From: an uncultured Pelagibacteraceae bacterium
GTDB taxonomy: Bacteria > Pseudomonadota > Alphaproteobacteria > Pelagibacterales > Pelagibacteraceae
Reading direction: 5' to 3'
NCBI GenBank assembly: GCA_902520335.1
Contig: CABYNS010000001.1
Coordinates: 159,604 to 223,603 of the forward strand
Length of the DNA stretch: 64,000 nt
The notes beneath the pieces are model-generated. The model was not told the origin of the DNA, did no database searches, and saw nothing but the letters and a program-made list of their open reading frames with translations. The translations under genes and the position numbers were made by a program. Shown in pieces: positions 13,084 through 21,718 of this stretch. Numbering within the stretch: the first letter of the stretch is position 1; each line of letters starts with the position of its first letter.

Positions 13084-13344
13084 ATGAATATAGATGAAAT
13101 AATCACAAACGTAAAAAAAAAAATAAAAAAAAATATTAATATCGAAAATATTTTAATTGAAGATAAAACATTTTTACATAAAAATCATACAGGACATGAA
13201 AGTAATAAATTTCATTTAAAAATAACTATCAAGTCTGAAGAACTAAAGAAATTAAATAAAATTGAAAGTAACAAAAAAATTTATAAAATATTAGAAGTGG
13301 AATTAAAAAATCATATTCACTCTCTGCAAATTTTAATTAAATAA
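13084..13344 (+). CDS. bolA: BolA-family protein
   Basis: An 86-residue protein starting at the ATG at 13084. The longer ORF-track start at 13036 would add residues encoded inside the divergent J-domain gene. The BolA fold is recognisable from HTGHESNKFHLKITI, which contains the conserved HxxxS/G and the invariant-type His of the BolA/YrbA class. Family members pair with monothiol glutaredoxins in Fe-S cluster trafficking. Its 3' end overlaps aroB by 12 bp on the opposite strand. Confidence 0.85.
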   Translation: MNIDEIITNVKKKIKKNINIENILIEDKTFLHKNHTGHESNKFHLKITIKSEELKKLNKIESNKKIYKILEVELKNHIHSLQILIK

Positions 13345-14439
13345 TCTCTTTTCTAAAAAAAGTTTTATAGTAGTATTAGAAAATTCTTTTTCAATTATTG
13401 GACCACCAATTTTTCTAATAAGCATTAGCTTGATATTTTTTGAATTATTTTTTTTATCCCTCATCATAAAGGATATGATCTGATTAATTTTTTTTATAGT
13501 AAAATAATTTTGAATAGAATCTGGAAAATGAGAATTATTCAGATGTTTAATCGCAGAATTAAATTCTTTAAAGGTAATCAACTTTTTATTATGACTAAAT
13601 TCAAACGCTGATTTCATACCTAGAATTACTGCCTCTCCATGATTTAATCTTTTAGAAAAATTTAAACTTGCCTCGTATGCATGAGCAAAAGTATGACCAA
13701 AATTTAAAATTTTTCTAAGATTCTTTTCTTTCTCATCCTTTTCAACTATTGATTTTTTGACTTTACAACTTTCATAAATAGATTTTTCAATAGTTGGAGA
13801 CTTAAGTTTAAGTATTTCATTAATATTTTTATCCAAAAAATTATAAAATTTTTTATTTGCAATTAATGCATGCTTTACTATTTCAGCGTAACCACAAACT
13901 ACTTCTCTAAAAGGAAGACTTTTCAAAAAGTCTACATCACTTATAACAATTTTGGGTTGATAAAAACTTCCAATTAAATTCTTACCTTGTGATGTGTTAA
14001 TACCTGTTTTACCACCAACAGATGAGTCAACTTGTGATAGCAATGTTGTTGGAATATTTACAAACTTTAAACCTCTTTTGAATAAACTTGCAGCAAAACC
14101 TGTCACATCACCAGTAATTCCTCCTCCAATAGATATTAAACAGTCATCTCTTGAAAAATTTTTCTCAAGTAAAACATCTAAAATTTTACTAACATTTTTC
14201 TGATTTTTATTTTTCTCATTGGCATTGTAAATAAATTTGTAAAGCTCATATTTCTTAAGAGAGTTTACAATTTGTTTGATATATCTATTTGGAATATTTT
14301 TATCTAAAACTAAAAAGCATTTTTTAAAGCTAATAGAATTTTTTTTTAATATTTGTGACAAATTAGAAATTAAATTTCTACCAATTATAATAGGATATTT
14401 CTCAGAATTAGTTTTAACTATCAGTTTAATTGGCTTCAT
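13333..14439 (-). CDS. aroB: 3-dehydroquinate synthase
   Basis: A 368-residue enzyme converting DAHP to 3-dehydroquinate, the second step of the shikimate pathway, using NAD+ and a divalent metal. Visible motifs are GGGITGDVTGFAAS (NAD binding), NIPTTLLSQVDSSVGGKTGIN, the metal-ligand region GYAEIVKH, and HGEAVILGM. It lies directly after aroK with a 14-bp overlap, the common aroK-aroB pair. The C-terminus overlaps bolA tail-to-tail. Confidence 0.96.
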   Translation of the reverse strand: MKPIKLIVKTNSEKYPIIIGRNLISNLSQILKKNSISFKKCFLVLDKNIPNRYIKQIVNSLKKYELYKFIYNANEKNKNQKNVSKILDVLLEKNFSRDDCLISIGGGITGDVTGFAASLFKRGLKFVNIPTTLLSQVDSSVGGKTGINTSQGKNLIGSFYQPKIVISDVDFLKSLPFREVVCGYAEIVKHALIANKKFYNFLDKNINEILKLKSPTIEKSIYESCKVKKSIVEKDEKEKNLRKILNFGHTFAHAYEASLNFSKRLNHGEAVILGMKSAFEFSHNKKLITFKEFNSAIKHLNNSHFPDSIQNYFTIKKINQIISFMMRDKKNNSKNIKLMLIRKIGGPIIEKEFSNTTIKLFLEKRLFN

Positions 14440-14938
14440 AAATATCTATGATTTTCTTTGCAATTTGTTGTTTTGTAAAATTTTCACAATCTATTTTGTA
14501 TAGTGCTTTAGAATAATTTATAGAACGTTTTTTTATCATTTCTATCAGTTCATTTTTAGTAGAATTAACTGCTAATGGTCTCTTTTTGCTGTTTTTAATC
14601 CTATTAATCAATGTATCGATATTCCAATTAAGCCAAAATGATAAGTGACTTTCAAGAACCTCATTCTTAATTGACCTAGTTATAAATGCTCCTCCACCAA
14701 GTGCGATTACACCTTTTTTACTTTTTAAAATATTAAGAGTTATTTTTTTTTCGATATCTCTAAAAGAGTTCTCTCCTTTTATTTCAAAGATTTTTGATAT
14801 TTTCATTTTTTGATCATTTTCAATTAATTTATCAATATCAAAAAAGTTAAGATTTAGTTTTTTTGAAACTATAGAGCCAATAGAGCTCTTTCCAGAACCC
14901 ATCATCCCGATAAAAACTAAATTTTTCTTCGATTTCAT
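14426..14938 (-). CDS. aroK: Shikimate kinase
   Basis: A 170-residue kinase phosphorylating shikimate at the 3-OH. The start at 14938 (MKSKKNL) is chosen over the ORF-track start at 15001 because the P-loop GMMGSGKSS then falls at the normal distance and the extra residues look non-homologous. Further motifs are FFDIDKLIE (Mg and shikimate binding), FRDIEKK and ALGGGAF, with a lid Arg in KKRPL. It overlaps aroB by 14 bp and diverges from the small membrane-protein gene at 14996. Confidence 0.94.
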   Translation of the reverse strand: MKSKKNLVFIGMMGSGKSSIGSIVSKKLNLNFFDIDKLIENDQKMKISKIFEIKGENSFRDIEKKITLNILKSKKGVIALGGGAFITRSIKNEVLESHLSFWLNWNIDTLINRIKNSKKRPLAVNSTKNELIEMIKKRSINYSKALYKIDCENFTKQQIAKKIIDIYEAN

Positions 14939-14995
14939 AAGTTTCTTTATTGAAAAAACACAAATATGTCTTAATTTGAAATTAATTAAATCTAT

Positions 14996-15175
14996 ATGCA
15001 ATTTACTCGAAAAACAAGTTATAGCAAAAGTATAATTAGATTAATAATAAAGTTATTTGTAATCGCAATTGTATTAATTGGAATAGTTTTTCTTTTAAAT
15101 AAATTAGATTTCCCAGCACCAAAAAAAACAATTGAAAAAATAATCTCTAATGAAAATTTTAAAATTGTTAAATAA
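14996..15175 (+). CDS. Small single-helix membrane protein (59 aa)
   Basis: This ORF is absent from the supplied track because it is only 59 residues. It has a basic N-terminus (MQFTRKTSYSKS), one hydrophobic helix (about residues 13-34) and a short tail containing LDFPAPKK, so it is predicted to be N-in inner-membrane anchored. It diverges from aroK and overlaps the start of the 590-aa exported protein by 26 bp, suggesting co-translation. I recall small proteins of this shape, with a Pro-Ala-Pro after the helix, beside aroK in other alphaproteobacteria; this is memory, not a search. Function unknown. Confidence 0.62.
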   Translation: MQFTRKTSYSKSIIRLIIKLFVIAIVLIGIVFLLNKLDFPAPKKTIEKIISNENFKIVK

Positions 15176-16922
15176 AACTTATTTATCAATTCTAATTATT
15201 TTTTTCTTTTCAATAGTTAATTCTTCTTCACAAGAGGAACCTGTGGATATATGGAATATTGATGAAAAGCAAATTCAAGAAAATTCTGAAAATAAGGAAT
15301 TAATTTCAATTTCAGAAAGTGAACTTGAAACTGAAAAAATTGATGTTTTTAATATGCAAACTAAAGATAGATCTGATTCAATCAAAGTTGATGAAACTTT
15401 AAATTCGAAAGAAATTAAAATAATAGGTCTCTACGATCCTGAAGATTTTGGATTAAAAATTGATATGTGGTCAAATTCTAATGGTGATCAATTAAAATAC
15501 CTTTTCTCTAATTTAGCTAGAATAAACCTATCACGAGATGCTTCAGAACTTATGAATATTGTTTTATTAACTAATGCTTATTATCCCAAAAAAAATATTA
15601 GTGAAAAAGATTTTTTAAAAATCAAATCAGATTGGTTGATAAAACATAATAATTTAGAGCTGATAGAGGAGTATTTAATCAAGAATGATATTTTAAACTT
15701 ACACCCTAAACTAAGTAAATATCTAGTTGATAAGTATTTATCTGAGTCTAAGCTTAATAAAGCTTGTAAAATCTTTTTAAATAATTCAGAACCAATAAAA
15801 AATGATTATTTGTCAAAGTTTAATATCTATTGTTTGATAAACAATGGAAAAAAAGATGAAGCGCAATTAATTTTTGATTTAAAAAAAGAATTAGGTTTTA
15901 ATGATCAATATTTTGAAAATAAATTAAATCATCTTTTTGGATATACAAATGAAATTGATAAAACTATTTCTGAAAAAAGTATCCTAGAGTTTCATTTGGC
16001 CCATAAAACAGACCCAGAATTTTCCTTTGAACCAAAAGAAAATACTAATCCACTAATATGGAAATATTTAGCTACTTCAAATTTATTATACCAGACTAAT
16101 GAAATTGACTTGGATGAATTAGAAAAAATTGAACTAATTGAGTATGCCACACACAACAAGAATTATCTTGAAGATGATTTATTTCAAATTTATAAAAGAT
16201 TTCAGTTTACGATTGATCAATTTTTGAATGTTAAAACAGTATTCAAATCCTTAAACAATATTGAGAGTAGGGCACTTTTATACCAAACTGTATTACTAGA
16301 ATCTGACATAAATAGAAAAATAGAGTTAATGAAACTTTTAAAAGAAGTATTCATCAAGGATAAAATTGGTAATGCTTTTGAAGAAAAACTAAAAGATCTG
16401 TTACAAGATATTGAATTAGATCAAATTTCATCAAAGCATACTAGTTTTTATTTAGAAAATATTAATACTGATGAAAAAAAACAGAATAAAATAAAGTATA
16501 ATGATGATATTTTGCATCAATCAAAACTTATAAAATATTTTAATGGAGATTATAATCAGACAAAAATAGAAAAAGATCTCAACAATTTTCTTAAAAAAAT
16601 AAAAAAGGATAAAAAGTATTCAATTTCAAAAAAGGATATCATTTTAATCGAGTCATTAAAATCAGATGGAATTAAAATTGATAAAAAATATGACAATTTA
16701 TACAAAATTCAAGACTCTGAAATGCCAACAGATATTCAAGTTATGATCAATAATAATGAGTCAGCTTCAACAATTCTCAGAATTATAGAGGTTATCGGTC
16801 AAGATGAGCTGAGTACTTTAGATGAGGATACCCTATTTTTTATAATAAGTGCACTTAATCAATTAAACATAGACACTTTACGAAATAAAATTCTATTAAA
16901 AGTTCTTCCTTTAAAAGTTTAA
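15150..16922 (+). CDS. Large exported or membrane-anchored protein of unknown function
   Basis: 590 residues. The N-terminus is Lys-rich followed by a hydrophobic stretch (residues ~10-26, LSILIIFFFSIV) and NSSSQEE, consistent with a signal peptide or anchor. The rest is highly charged, mostly helical, with many Leu/Glu/Lys-spaced segments and YL.KND / YLVDKYL-type units. This suggests a repeat solenoid of TPR-like helices, but no defined repeat could be assigned. No catalytic motif is recognised. The position between the shikimate-kinase side and def-fmt hints at an envelope protein conserved by location. I do not recognise it further. Confidence 0.75.
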   Translation: MKILKLLNKTYLSILIIFFFSIVNSSSQEEPVDIWNIDEKQIQENSENKELISISESELETEKIDVFNMQTKDRSDSIKVDETLNSKEIKIIGLYDPEDFGLKIDMWSNSNGDQLKYLFSNLARINLSRDASELMNIVLLTNAYYPKKNISEKDFLKIKSDWLIKHNNLELIEEYLIKNDILNLHPKLSKYLVDKYLSESKLNKACKIFLNNSEPIKNDYLSKFNIYCLINNGKKDEAQLIFDLKKELGFNDQYFENKLNHLFGYTNEIDKTISEKSILEFHLAHKTDPEFSFEPKENTNPLIWKYLATSNLLYQTNEIDLDELEKIELIEYATHNKNYLEDDLFQIYKRFQFTIDQFLNVKTVFKSLNNIESRALLYQTVLLESDINRKIELMKLLKEVFIKDKIGNAFEEKLKDLLQDIELDQISSKHTSFYLENINTDEKKQNKIKYNDDILHQSKLIKYFNGDYNQTKIEKDLNNFLKKIKKDKKYSISKKDIILIESLKSDGIKIDKKYDNLYKIQDSEMPTDIQVMINNNESASTILRIIEVIGQDELSTLDEDTLFFIISALNQLNIDTLRNKILLKVLPLKV

Positions 16923-16945
16923 AAATTAGTTTATTTATTTATCTA

Positions 16946-17470
16946 ATGAGCATTAAAGATATAATTACAGTTCCTGATGAAAATTTAAAAAAAATCTCAG
17001 AACCATTAGAAAAAGTTGGCGCTAACGAAAAAAAACTTATTAATGATTTATTTGATACAATGTACGCCTCAAAAGGCATCGGATTAGCTGCAGTACAAAT
17101 AGGTATCCTGAAAAGAATTTTAGTAATTGATATATCTACTAAAGATGAAAAGAGGGAGCCTCTAAGTTTCATAAATCCTGTCATTAAAAAAGTTAGTAAT
17201 GAAACCTCAATCTATGAAGAGGGTTGTTTATCAATTCCAGATACATTTATAGAAATTGAAAGGCCAAAAATTTGTGAAGTGGAGTATATTGATATAAATG
17301 GAGAAAAAAAAAATTTAAAATGTGATGGTCTTTTATCAACCTGTTTACAACATGAAATAAATCATTTAGATGGAAAGTTAATAATTGACCACTTATCAAA
17401 ATTAAAAAGAGACATCATCATTAAAAAAATTTCAAAAACAAAAAAAAATCCTGACAGAATATTAGTTTAG
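16946..17470 (+). CDS. def: Peptide deformylase
   Basis: A 174-residue metallohydrolase removing the formyl group from nascent N-terminal Met. All three signatures are present: motif 1 GIGLAAVQIG, motif 2 EEGCLSIP (Cys metal ligand) and motif 3 QHEINHLDG (HExxH). It sits 2 bases before fmt, and formylation and deformylation genes are typically paired. The length matches type 1 enzymes. Confidence 0.96.
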   Translation: MSIKDIITVPDENLKKISEPLEKVGANEKKLINDLFDTMYASKGIGLAAVQIGILKRILVIDISTKDEKREPLSFINPVIKKVSNETSIYEEGCLSIPDTFIEIERPKICEVEYIDINGEKKNLKCDGLLSTCLQHEINHLDGKLIIDHLSKLKRDIIIKKISKTKKNPDRILV

Positions 17471-17472
17471 AA

Positions 17473-18405
17473 ATGCCTAAAAAAATTATCTTTATGGGTA
17501 CTCCCATGTTTGCAGTTCCAATATTGAAATCTCTATATCAAAATGGTTTTCCAATAAATTTGGTTTATACACAACCACCTCAAAAATCTCACCGAGGTCA
17601 GAGGATAAATAAATCACCAGTTCAAGGTATATCGGAAACTTTAAATATAGAATTCAGATCTCCACAAAACTTGAAAAACAACACAGAGGAATATGATTTT
17701 TTAAAAAAAATGGATGCTGATCTTGCAATTGTTGTAGCCTACGGACAAATAATTCCTAAAGAATTTTTAAGTTTAACAAAAAAAGGTTTTATAAATATTC
17801 ATGCATCTTTACTTCCAAAATGGAGGGGTGCCGCACCCATTCAGAGAGCTATTATGAATTTAGACACAGAAACAGGGATCAGTATAATGAAGATTAATGA
17901 AGAATTAGATAGTGGACCTGTAAGTAATACTTACAAAATAAAACTTGACCAAAGTCTCAATGCAAAAGAGGTCTCAGAAAAACTCGCTCTAATAGCAGCA
18001 GATAAAATTTTAGATGTTGTAGATGAAATTTTTGAGGGTAAATCAAATTTTGTTGATCAAGATAATTCTAAAGCCACTTATGCAAAAAAAATTACTAAAA
18101 ATGAGGGACAAATAGACTGGGAAAGTGATGCTTTAAAAATAATTGGAAAAATTAATGGTTTATACCCCTCCCCAGGAGCTTTTTTCAATTTTAATGGCCA
18201 AAGATATAAAATTTTAAAAGCAGAAATCGGAAACGGGACTGGTAAAAATGGTGAGGTTATTTCAGACGATCTTGAAATAGCGTGTGGAGGTGAAAAATCT
18301 ATTAAAGTTTTTGAAATACAGAGAGAGGGAAAAAAGGTTCAAAAAATAGGAGAGTTTATGCTCGGATCCCAAATCAGAAAAGGCTCAATCATATCTAATG
18401 TTTAG
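17473..18405 (+). CDS. fmt: Methionyl-tRNA formyltransferase
   Basis: A 310-residue enzyme transferring formyl from 10-formyl-THF to Met-tRNAi. It has an N-terminal FMGTPMFAVP, the catalytic-site loop INIHASLLPKWRGAAPIQRAI with the Asn/His pair, TGISIMKINEELDSGP, and the C-terminal OB-like domain (GLYPSPGAFF). It overlaps truA by 8 bp (ATGTTTAG), giving def-fmt-truA as one translational unit. Confidence 0.97.
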   Translation: MPKKIIFMGTPMFAVPILKSLYQNGFPINLVYTQPPQKSHRGQRINKSPVQGISETLNIEFRSPQNLKNNTEEYDFLKKMDADLAIVVAYGQIIPKEFLSLTKKGFINIHASLLPKWRGAAPIQRAIMNLDTETGISIMKINEELDSGPVSNTYKIKLDQSLNAKEVSEKLALIAADKILDVVDEIFEGKSNFVDQDNSKATYAKKITKNEGQIDWESDALKIIGKINGLYPSPGAFFNFNGQRYKILKAEIGNGTGKNGEVISDDLEIACGGEKSIKVFEIQREGKKVQKIGEFMLGSQIRKGSIISNV

Positions 18406-19138
18406 ATATCAAATATTGATAGAATATGTAGGTACCGATTTTAGAGGTTGGCAAGTTCAGACAAAAGGTAAAACTATACAAGGTCTTATTCAAGAGAGAA
18501 TTTCTAAATTATTAAAAGAAAAAACTATTTTATTTGGTGCTGGAAGACTAGATAAAGGAGTACATGCGCTTGAACAATCTGCTCATTTTGAGTGTAAAAA
18601 AAAAATTGAAAATTTGAATAAATTTACCAAATCTTTAAATCATTTTTTAAACAAGGAAATGATTACAATTATTAAAATTAAAAAAAGAGGTAAAGATTTT
18701 CACGCAAGATTTTCTGCAAGAATGAGAATATACAAATATATAATAATTAATCGTTTAAGTAGACCTGTAATAGATAAAAATAGAGGATGGCACATTATTA
18801 ATAAACTCGATTTAGAAATAATGAAAAAAGCTTCAAAAAAATTAGTTGGTACCAAGGATTTTTCTACTTTTAGAGCTTCTAGTTGTAGAGCCAAAAGTCC
18901 AATTAAAACTATGAAATCAGTTAAAATAAAATCTAGAAATGATAAAATAGAAATAGAATTTCAATCTCAATCTTTTCTACAACAACAAGTAAGATCAATG
19001 GTTGGTTGTTTAAAATATGTAGGTGAAAAAAAATGGACTTTAAAAAAATTCAATTTTGTTATGAACTCAAAAAAAAGGATTTTGTGTGCACCCCCAGCAC
19101 CACCTGAAGGACTTTATTTAGCAAGAGTTATTTATTAA
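18398..19138 (+). CDS. truA: tRNA pseudouridine(38-40) synthase
   Basis: A 246-residue synthase isomerising U38-U40 in the anticodon stem. The catalytic Asp lies in GAGRLDKGVHALEQ. Other family motifs are YVGTDFRGWQ near the N-terminus, HARFSARMRIYKY, and the C-terminal QQQVRSMVG. It starts inside the fmt stop region and its 3' end overlaps the opposing SET-domain gene by 21 bp, the longest convergent overlap in the window. Confidence 0.96.
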   Translation: MFRYQILIEYVGTDFRGWQVQTKGKTIQGLIQERISKLLKEKTILFGAGRLDKGVHALEQSAHFECKKKIENLNKFTKSLNHFLNKEMITIIKIKKRGKDFHARFSARMRIYKYIIINRLSRPVIDKNRGWHIINKLDLEIMKKASKKLVGTKDFSTFRASSCRAKSPIKTMKSVKIKSRNDKIEIEFQSQSFLQQQVRSMVGCLKYVGEKKWTLKKFNFVMNSKKRILCAPPAPPEGLYLARVIY

Positions 19139-19609
19139 TTTTTTCCTGTTACTCATTGCAAACTTTTTATTTATTCTCCATCTAGACTCTGCTCTTACAA
19201 TATAACCACAGCAATTTTTTGAACCACATTTGCAAGGAAATTGTTTATAATCTTTATCATAACCAAATCCATAATCACACGTAAACTCTTCTCCTTTTTT
19301 AATATCACGAATTGCAGTAATCCATACTTTTAGACCTTTGCCATTATAATCACAGTTATTATTACAACTATGGTTTATTAGACCTGCGATATTCCATGGA
19401 AAATCTCCATCGAGAGTATATTTTTTATTTAATGTGAATAAGTAAATAGGTTTTTTATTATCAAACTTAGTTGACTCATCTACCTCTTTATTTGTAATAA
19501 TTTTGCCAACGTAATTTATTATTTTTGTTCCCTCTTTAATATCACGCACAGCATAAAGACCTCGTCCTTTCTTATCAATTTTAGATCTTTTAATTCTATA
19601 AAGTTTCAT
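19118..19609 (-). CDS. SET-domain protein (lysine methyltransferase-like) with post-SET cysteines
   Basis: A 163-residue protein made almost entirely of a SET fold. It has GRGLYAVRDIKEGTKIINYVG at the N-terminus, the SAM/active-site NHSC motif (GLINHSCNNN), the catalytic Tyr region EEFTCDYGFGY, and a post-SET-like Cys cluster CKCGSKNCCGYI that normally binds zinc. SET proteins methylate protein lysines. In bacteria the substrates are seldom known; ribosomal or nucleoid proteins are possibilities only. It overlaps truA tail-to-tail and lies 30 bp downstream of a deacetylase gene on the same strand. Confidence 0.88.
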   Translation of the reverse strand: MKLYRIKRSKIDKKGRGLYAVRDIKEGTKIINYVGKIITNKEVDESTKFDNKKPIYLFTLNKKYTLDGDFPWNIAGLINHSCNNNCDYNGKGLKVWITAIRDIKKGEEFTCDYGFGYDKDYKQFPCKCGSKNCCGYIVRAESRWRINKKFAMSNRKKLINNSC

Positions 19610-19639
19610 GTGAGAGATTTATTATTTACTTAGTTTAAA

Positions 19640-20563
19640 TCAATTGAATTCTATAAGTGCGTTAACATGTTCATTAGCACTTTCAGATAACGCATTTAAA
19701 TCATAACCACCTTCAAGAATAGAAATAGCTTTCCCTTTGGTAAACTCGTTGGTAGCAGCTAAAGTTCTTCTGGTAATTTCGTAGAAATCTTTTGATTTTA
19801 ATTTAAATTGAGCCAAAGGATCATCTTCATGAGCATCAAAACCTGCTGAAAATATAAGAAAATCAGGTTTATAATTGACTAATCTATCTAAAACTCTATC
19901 GAATGCATTAAAGTATTCTTCAGAGTTTGTACCTGCCGGTAAAGGTATATTTAAAGAATTATTAAAGTCACCCTTATCTTTGTCTGTACCTCCTCCGGGA
20001 TAAAAAGGATACTGATGTGTTGATATATATAACGATTTTTTGTTATTACGCATGACATCATAATTTCCATTTCCCCAATGCACATCGAAATCTACACATG
20101 CTACTCTCTTATATTTATAATTTTTAATCAAATAATTAGTGGCTACCCCAGCATTTGATATACAACAAAATCCCATTGCCTTATCCTTTTCTGCATGATG
20201 TCCAGGAGGTCTTGCAAGACAAAATGCGTTCTTAAACTCTTTATTTTCAATTCCATCTATTGCCCTAATTGTCGAACCAGCAGCTTCAAATATTGCCTTT
20301 TTACTGTCTGGTGATATGACGGTATCGCCATCTAAAAACTTTAGACCTTGTTGAGGAAAGGAATTATTTAAGTTACGAATATATTCTTTTGAGTGCGTCA
20401 TTGCCAATACATCATCAGGCACACTACTTGGTTTTTCCCAAATCAGATCTCTTCTTTTTTTTAATTTTTCTTTTATTGCAATTACTCTTTTAGGCTGCTC
20501 AGGATGGCCGTTACCAGTGTTATGTTTTTCATAAGAATCAGAATTTATAATCGCTGTACTCAT
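19640..20563 (-). CDS. HDAC-like (arginase/deacetylase superfamily) deacetylase
   Basis: A 307-residue zinc deacetylase of the histone deacetylase/AcuC/acetylpolyamine amidohydrolase superfamily. Motifs in order are HPEQPKR, ARPPGHHAE (the active-site His pair), the metal ligands DFDVHWGNG, and SAGFDAHEDDPLA, then EGGYDL. Bacterial members remove acetyl groups from polyamines, acetoin-pathway proteins or protein lysines. The gene overlaps dapE by 4 bp, so its expression is tied to lysine/DAP synthesis, and it is followed by the SET protein. The substrate cannot be deduced. Confidence 0.92.
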   Translation of the reverse strand: MSTAIINSDSYEKHNTGNGHPEQPKRVIAIKEKLKKRRDLIWEKPSSVPDDVLAMTHSKEYIRNLNNSFPQQGLKFLDGDTVISPDSKKAIFEAAGSTIRAIDGIENKEFKNAFCLARPPGHHAEKDKAMGFCCISNAGVATNYLIKNYKYKRVACVDFDVHWGNGNYDVMRNNKKSLYISTHQYPFYPGGGTDKDKGDFNNSLNIPLPAGTNSEEYFNAFDRVLDRLVNYKPDFLIFSAGFDAHEDDPLAQFKLKSKDFYEITRRTLAATNEFTKGKAISILEGGYDLNALSESANEHVNALIEFN

Positions 20564-21717
20564 TTGAAATAATTTTTTAAAATGCTTTCATAAATTTTAG
20601 TTAGATTTTTTAAATCTTTTAAAGATACAGCCTCATCTACTTTGTGCATAGTTTTTCCAACTAAACCAAATTCAAGACCAGGACATATTGTTCTTATAAA
20701 TCGCAAGTCTGAAGTTCCACCTGTTGTAGATAATTTTGGTTTCAACTTAGTTATCTTTTTAACTATATTTTGTATCATAAATGTAGTTTTATTAGGCTTT
20801 GTTAAAAAAGCTTCACCAGAAACTCTGTAGTCAATTTTAAATTTTGATTTATGTTTTTTAGATATTCTTTTAAAAATTTTGTTGAGCACTTTTTTGAGAG
20901 AATTAGAGGAATGTTTGTTGTTAAATCTTATATTAAATGTTGCTTCAGCTGTTGCTGGAATAACATTATCTGCAGTATTACTTATATTAATCTTAGTTAC
21001 TTCCAAGTTTGTAGGCTGAAAGTCTTTAGTCCCTTTATCAAACTTAATTTCTTTTAATTCCTTTAAAATATCAACAATTATGGTTGAGGGATTATTTGCT
21101 CTAGAAGGATATGCAACATGACCTTGATGACCAATTATAGTCAATTTCCCAGTCAAACTTCCTCTACGTCCAATTTTAATCATCTCACCTAATTTATTTG
21201 GATTAGTTGGTTCACCAACAAGACAAAAATTTATCTTTTCTTTTCTTTTTTTTAAATATCCTACAACTTTTTTAGTACCATTTATTGCTTCACCCTCTTC
21301 ATCTCCAGTGATTAATAAACTAATTGATCCATTAAATCTTTTATTTTTTAGTAAAAAAGTGCTTACAGCAGAAACAAAAGCTGCAACAGAACTTTTCATA
21401 TCATTTGCACCTCTTCCAATTAAATGACCTCGCTTGATAGACGGTCTGAATGGATTAGTTGTCCAGTCTTTTATGTTTCCTGGAGGCACAACATCTAGGT
21501 GACCTGCATAACAGAAGTTTGGACTTTTACTTCCGAACCTTGCATATAAATTTTTAACAGGCTTAAAGCCCCTTTCTTTAAATTCAAGTATTCTTGTTTT
21601 GAAACCAAGTCTTTTCAATTTTTTTTCTAAAAATTTCATCACTCCAGCATCTACAGGAGTAATTGAAGGAAATCTAATTAGCTCTTTAGCTAATTGTAAC
21701 TCGTTTAAAGTTTTCAT
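20560..21717 (-). CDS. dapE: Succinyl-diaminopimelate desuccinylase
   Basis: A 385-residue di-zinc M20 hydrolase producing LL-DAP in the succinylase branch of lysine/peptidoglycan precursor synthesis. Visible are GHLDVVPPG (metal ligand and catalytic Asp), GRGANDMKSSVAAF, GDEEGEAINGT (general base Glu) and the dimerisation lid domain. The C-terminal FGLVGKTMHKVDE has the last His ligand. It starts one base after dapD ends, and the substrate made by DapD/DapC feeds it. Confidence 0.95.
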   Translation of the reverse strand: MKTLNELQLAKELIRFPSITPVDAGVMKFLEKKLKRLGFKTRILEFKERGFKPVKNLYARFGSKSPNFCYAGHLDVVPPGNIKDWTTNPFRPSIKRGHLIGRGANDMKSSVAAFVSAVSTFLLKNKRFNGSISLLITGDEEGEAINGTKKVVGYLKKRKEKINFCLVGEPTNPNKLGEMIKIGRRGSLTGKLTIIGHQGHVAYPSRANNPSTIIVDILKELKEIKFDKGTKDFQPTNLEVTKINISNTADNVIPATAEATFNIRFNNKHSSNSLKKVLNKIFKRISKKHKSKFKIDYRVSGEAFLTKPNKTTFMIQNIVKKITKLKPKLSTTGGTSDLRFIRTICPGLEFGLVGKTMHKVDEAVSLKDLKNLTKIYESILKNYFK

Positions 21718-21718
21718 T

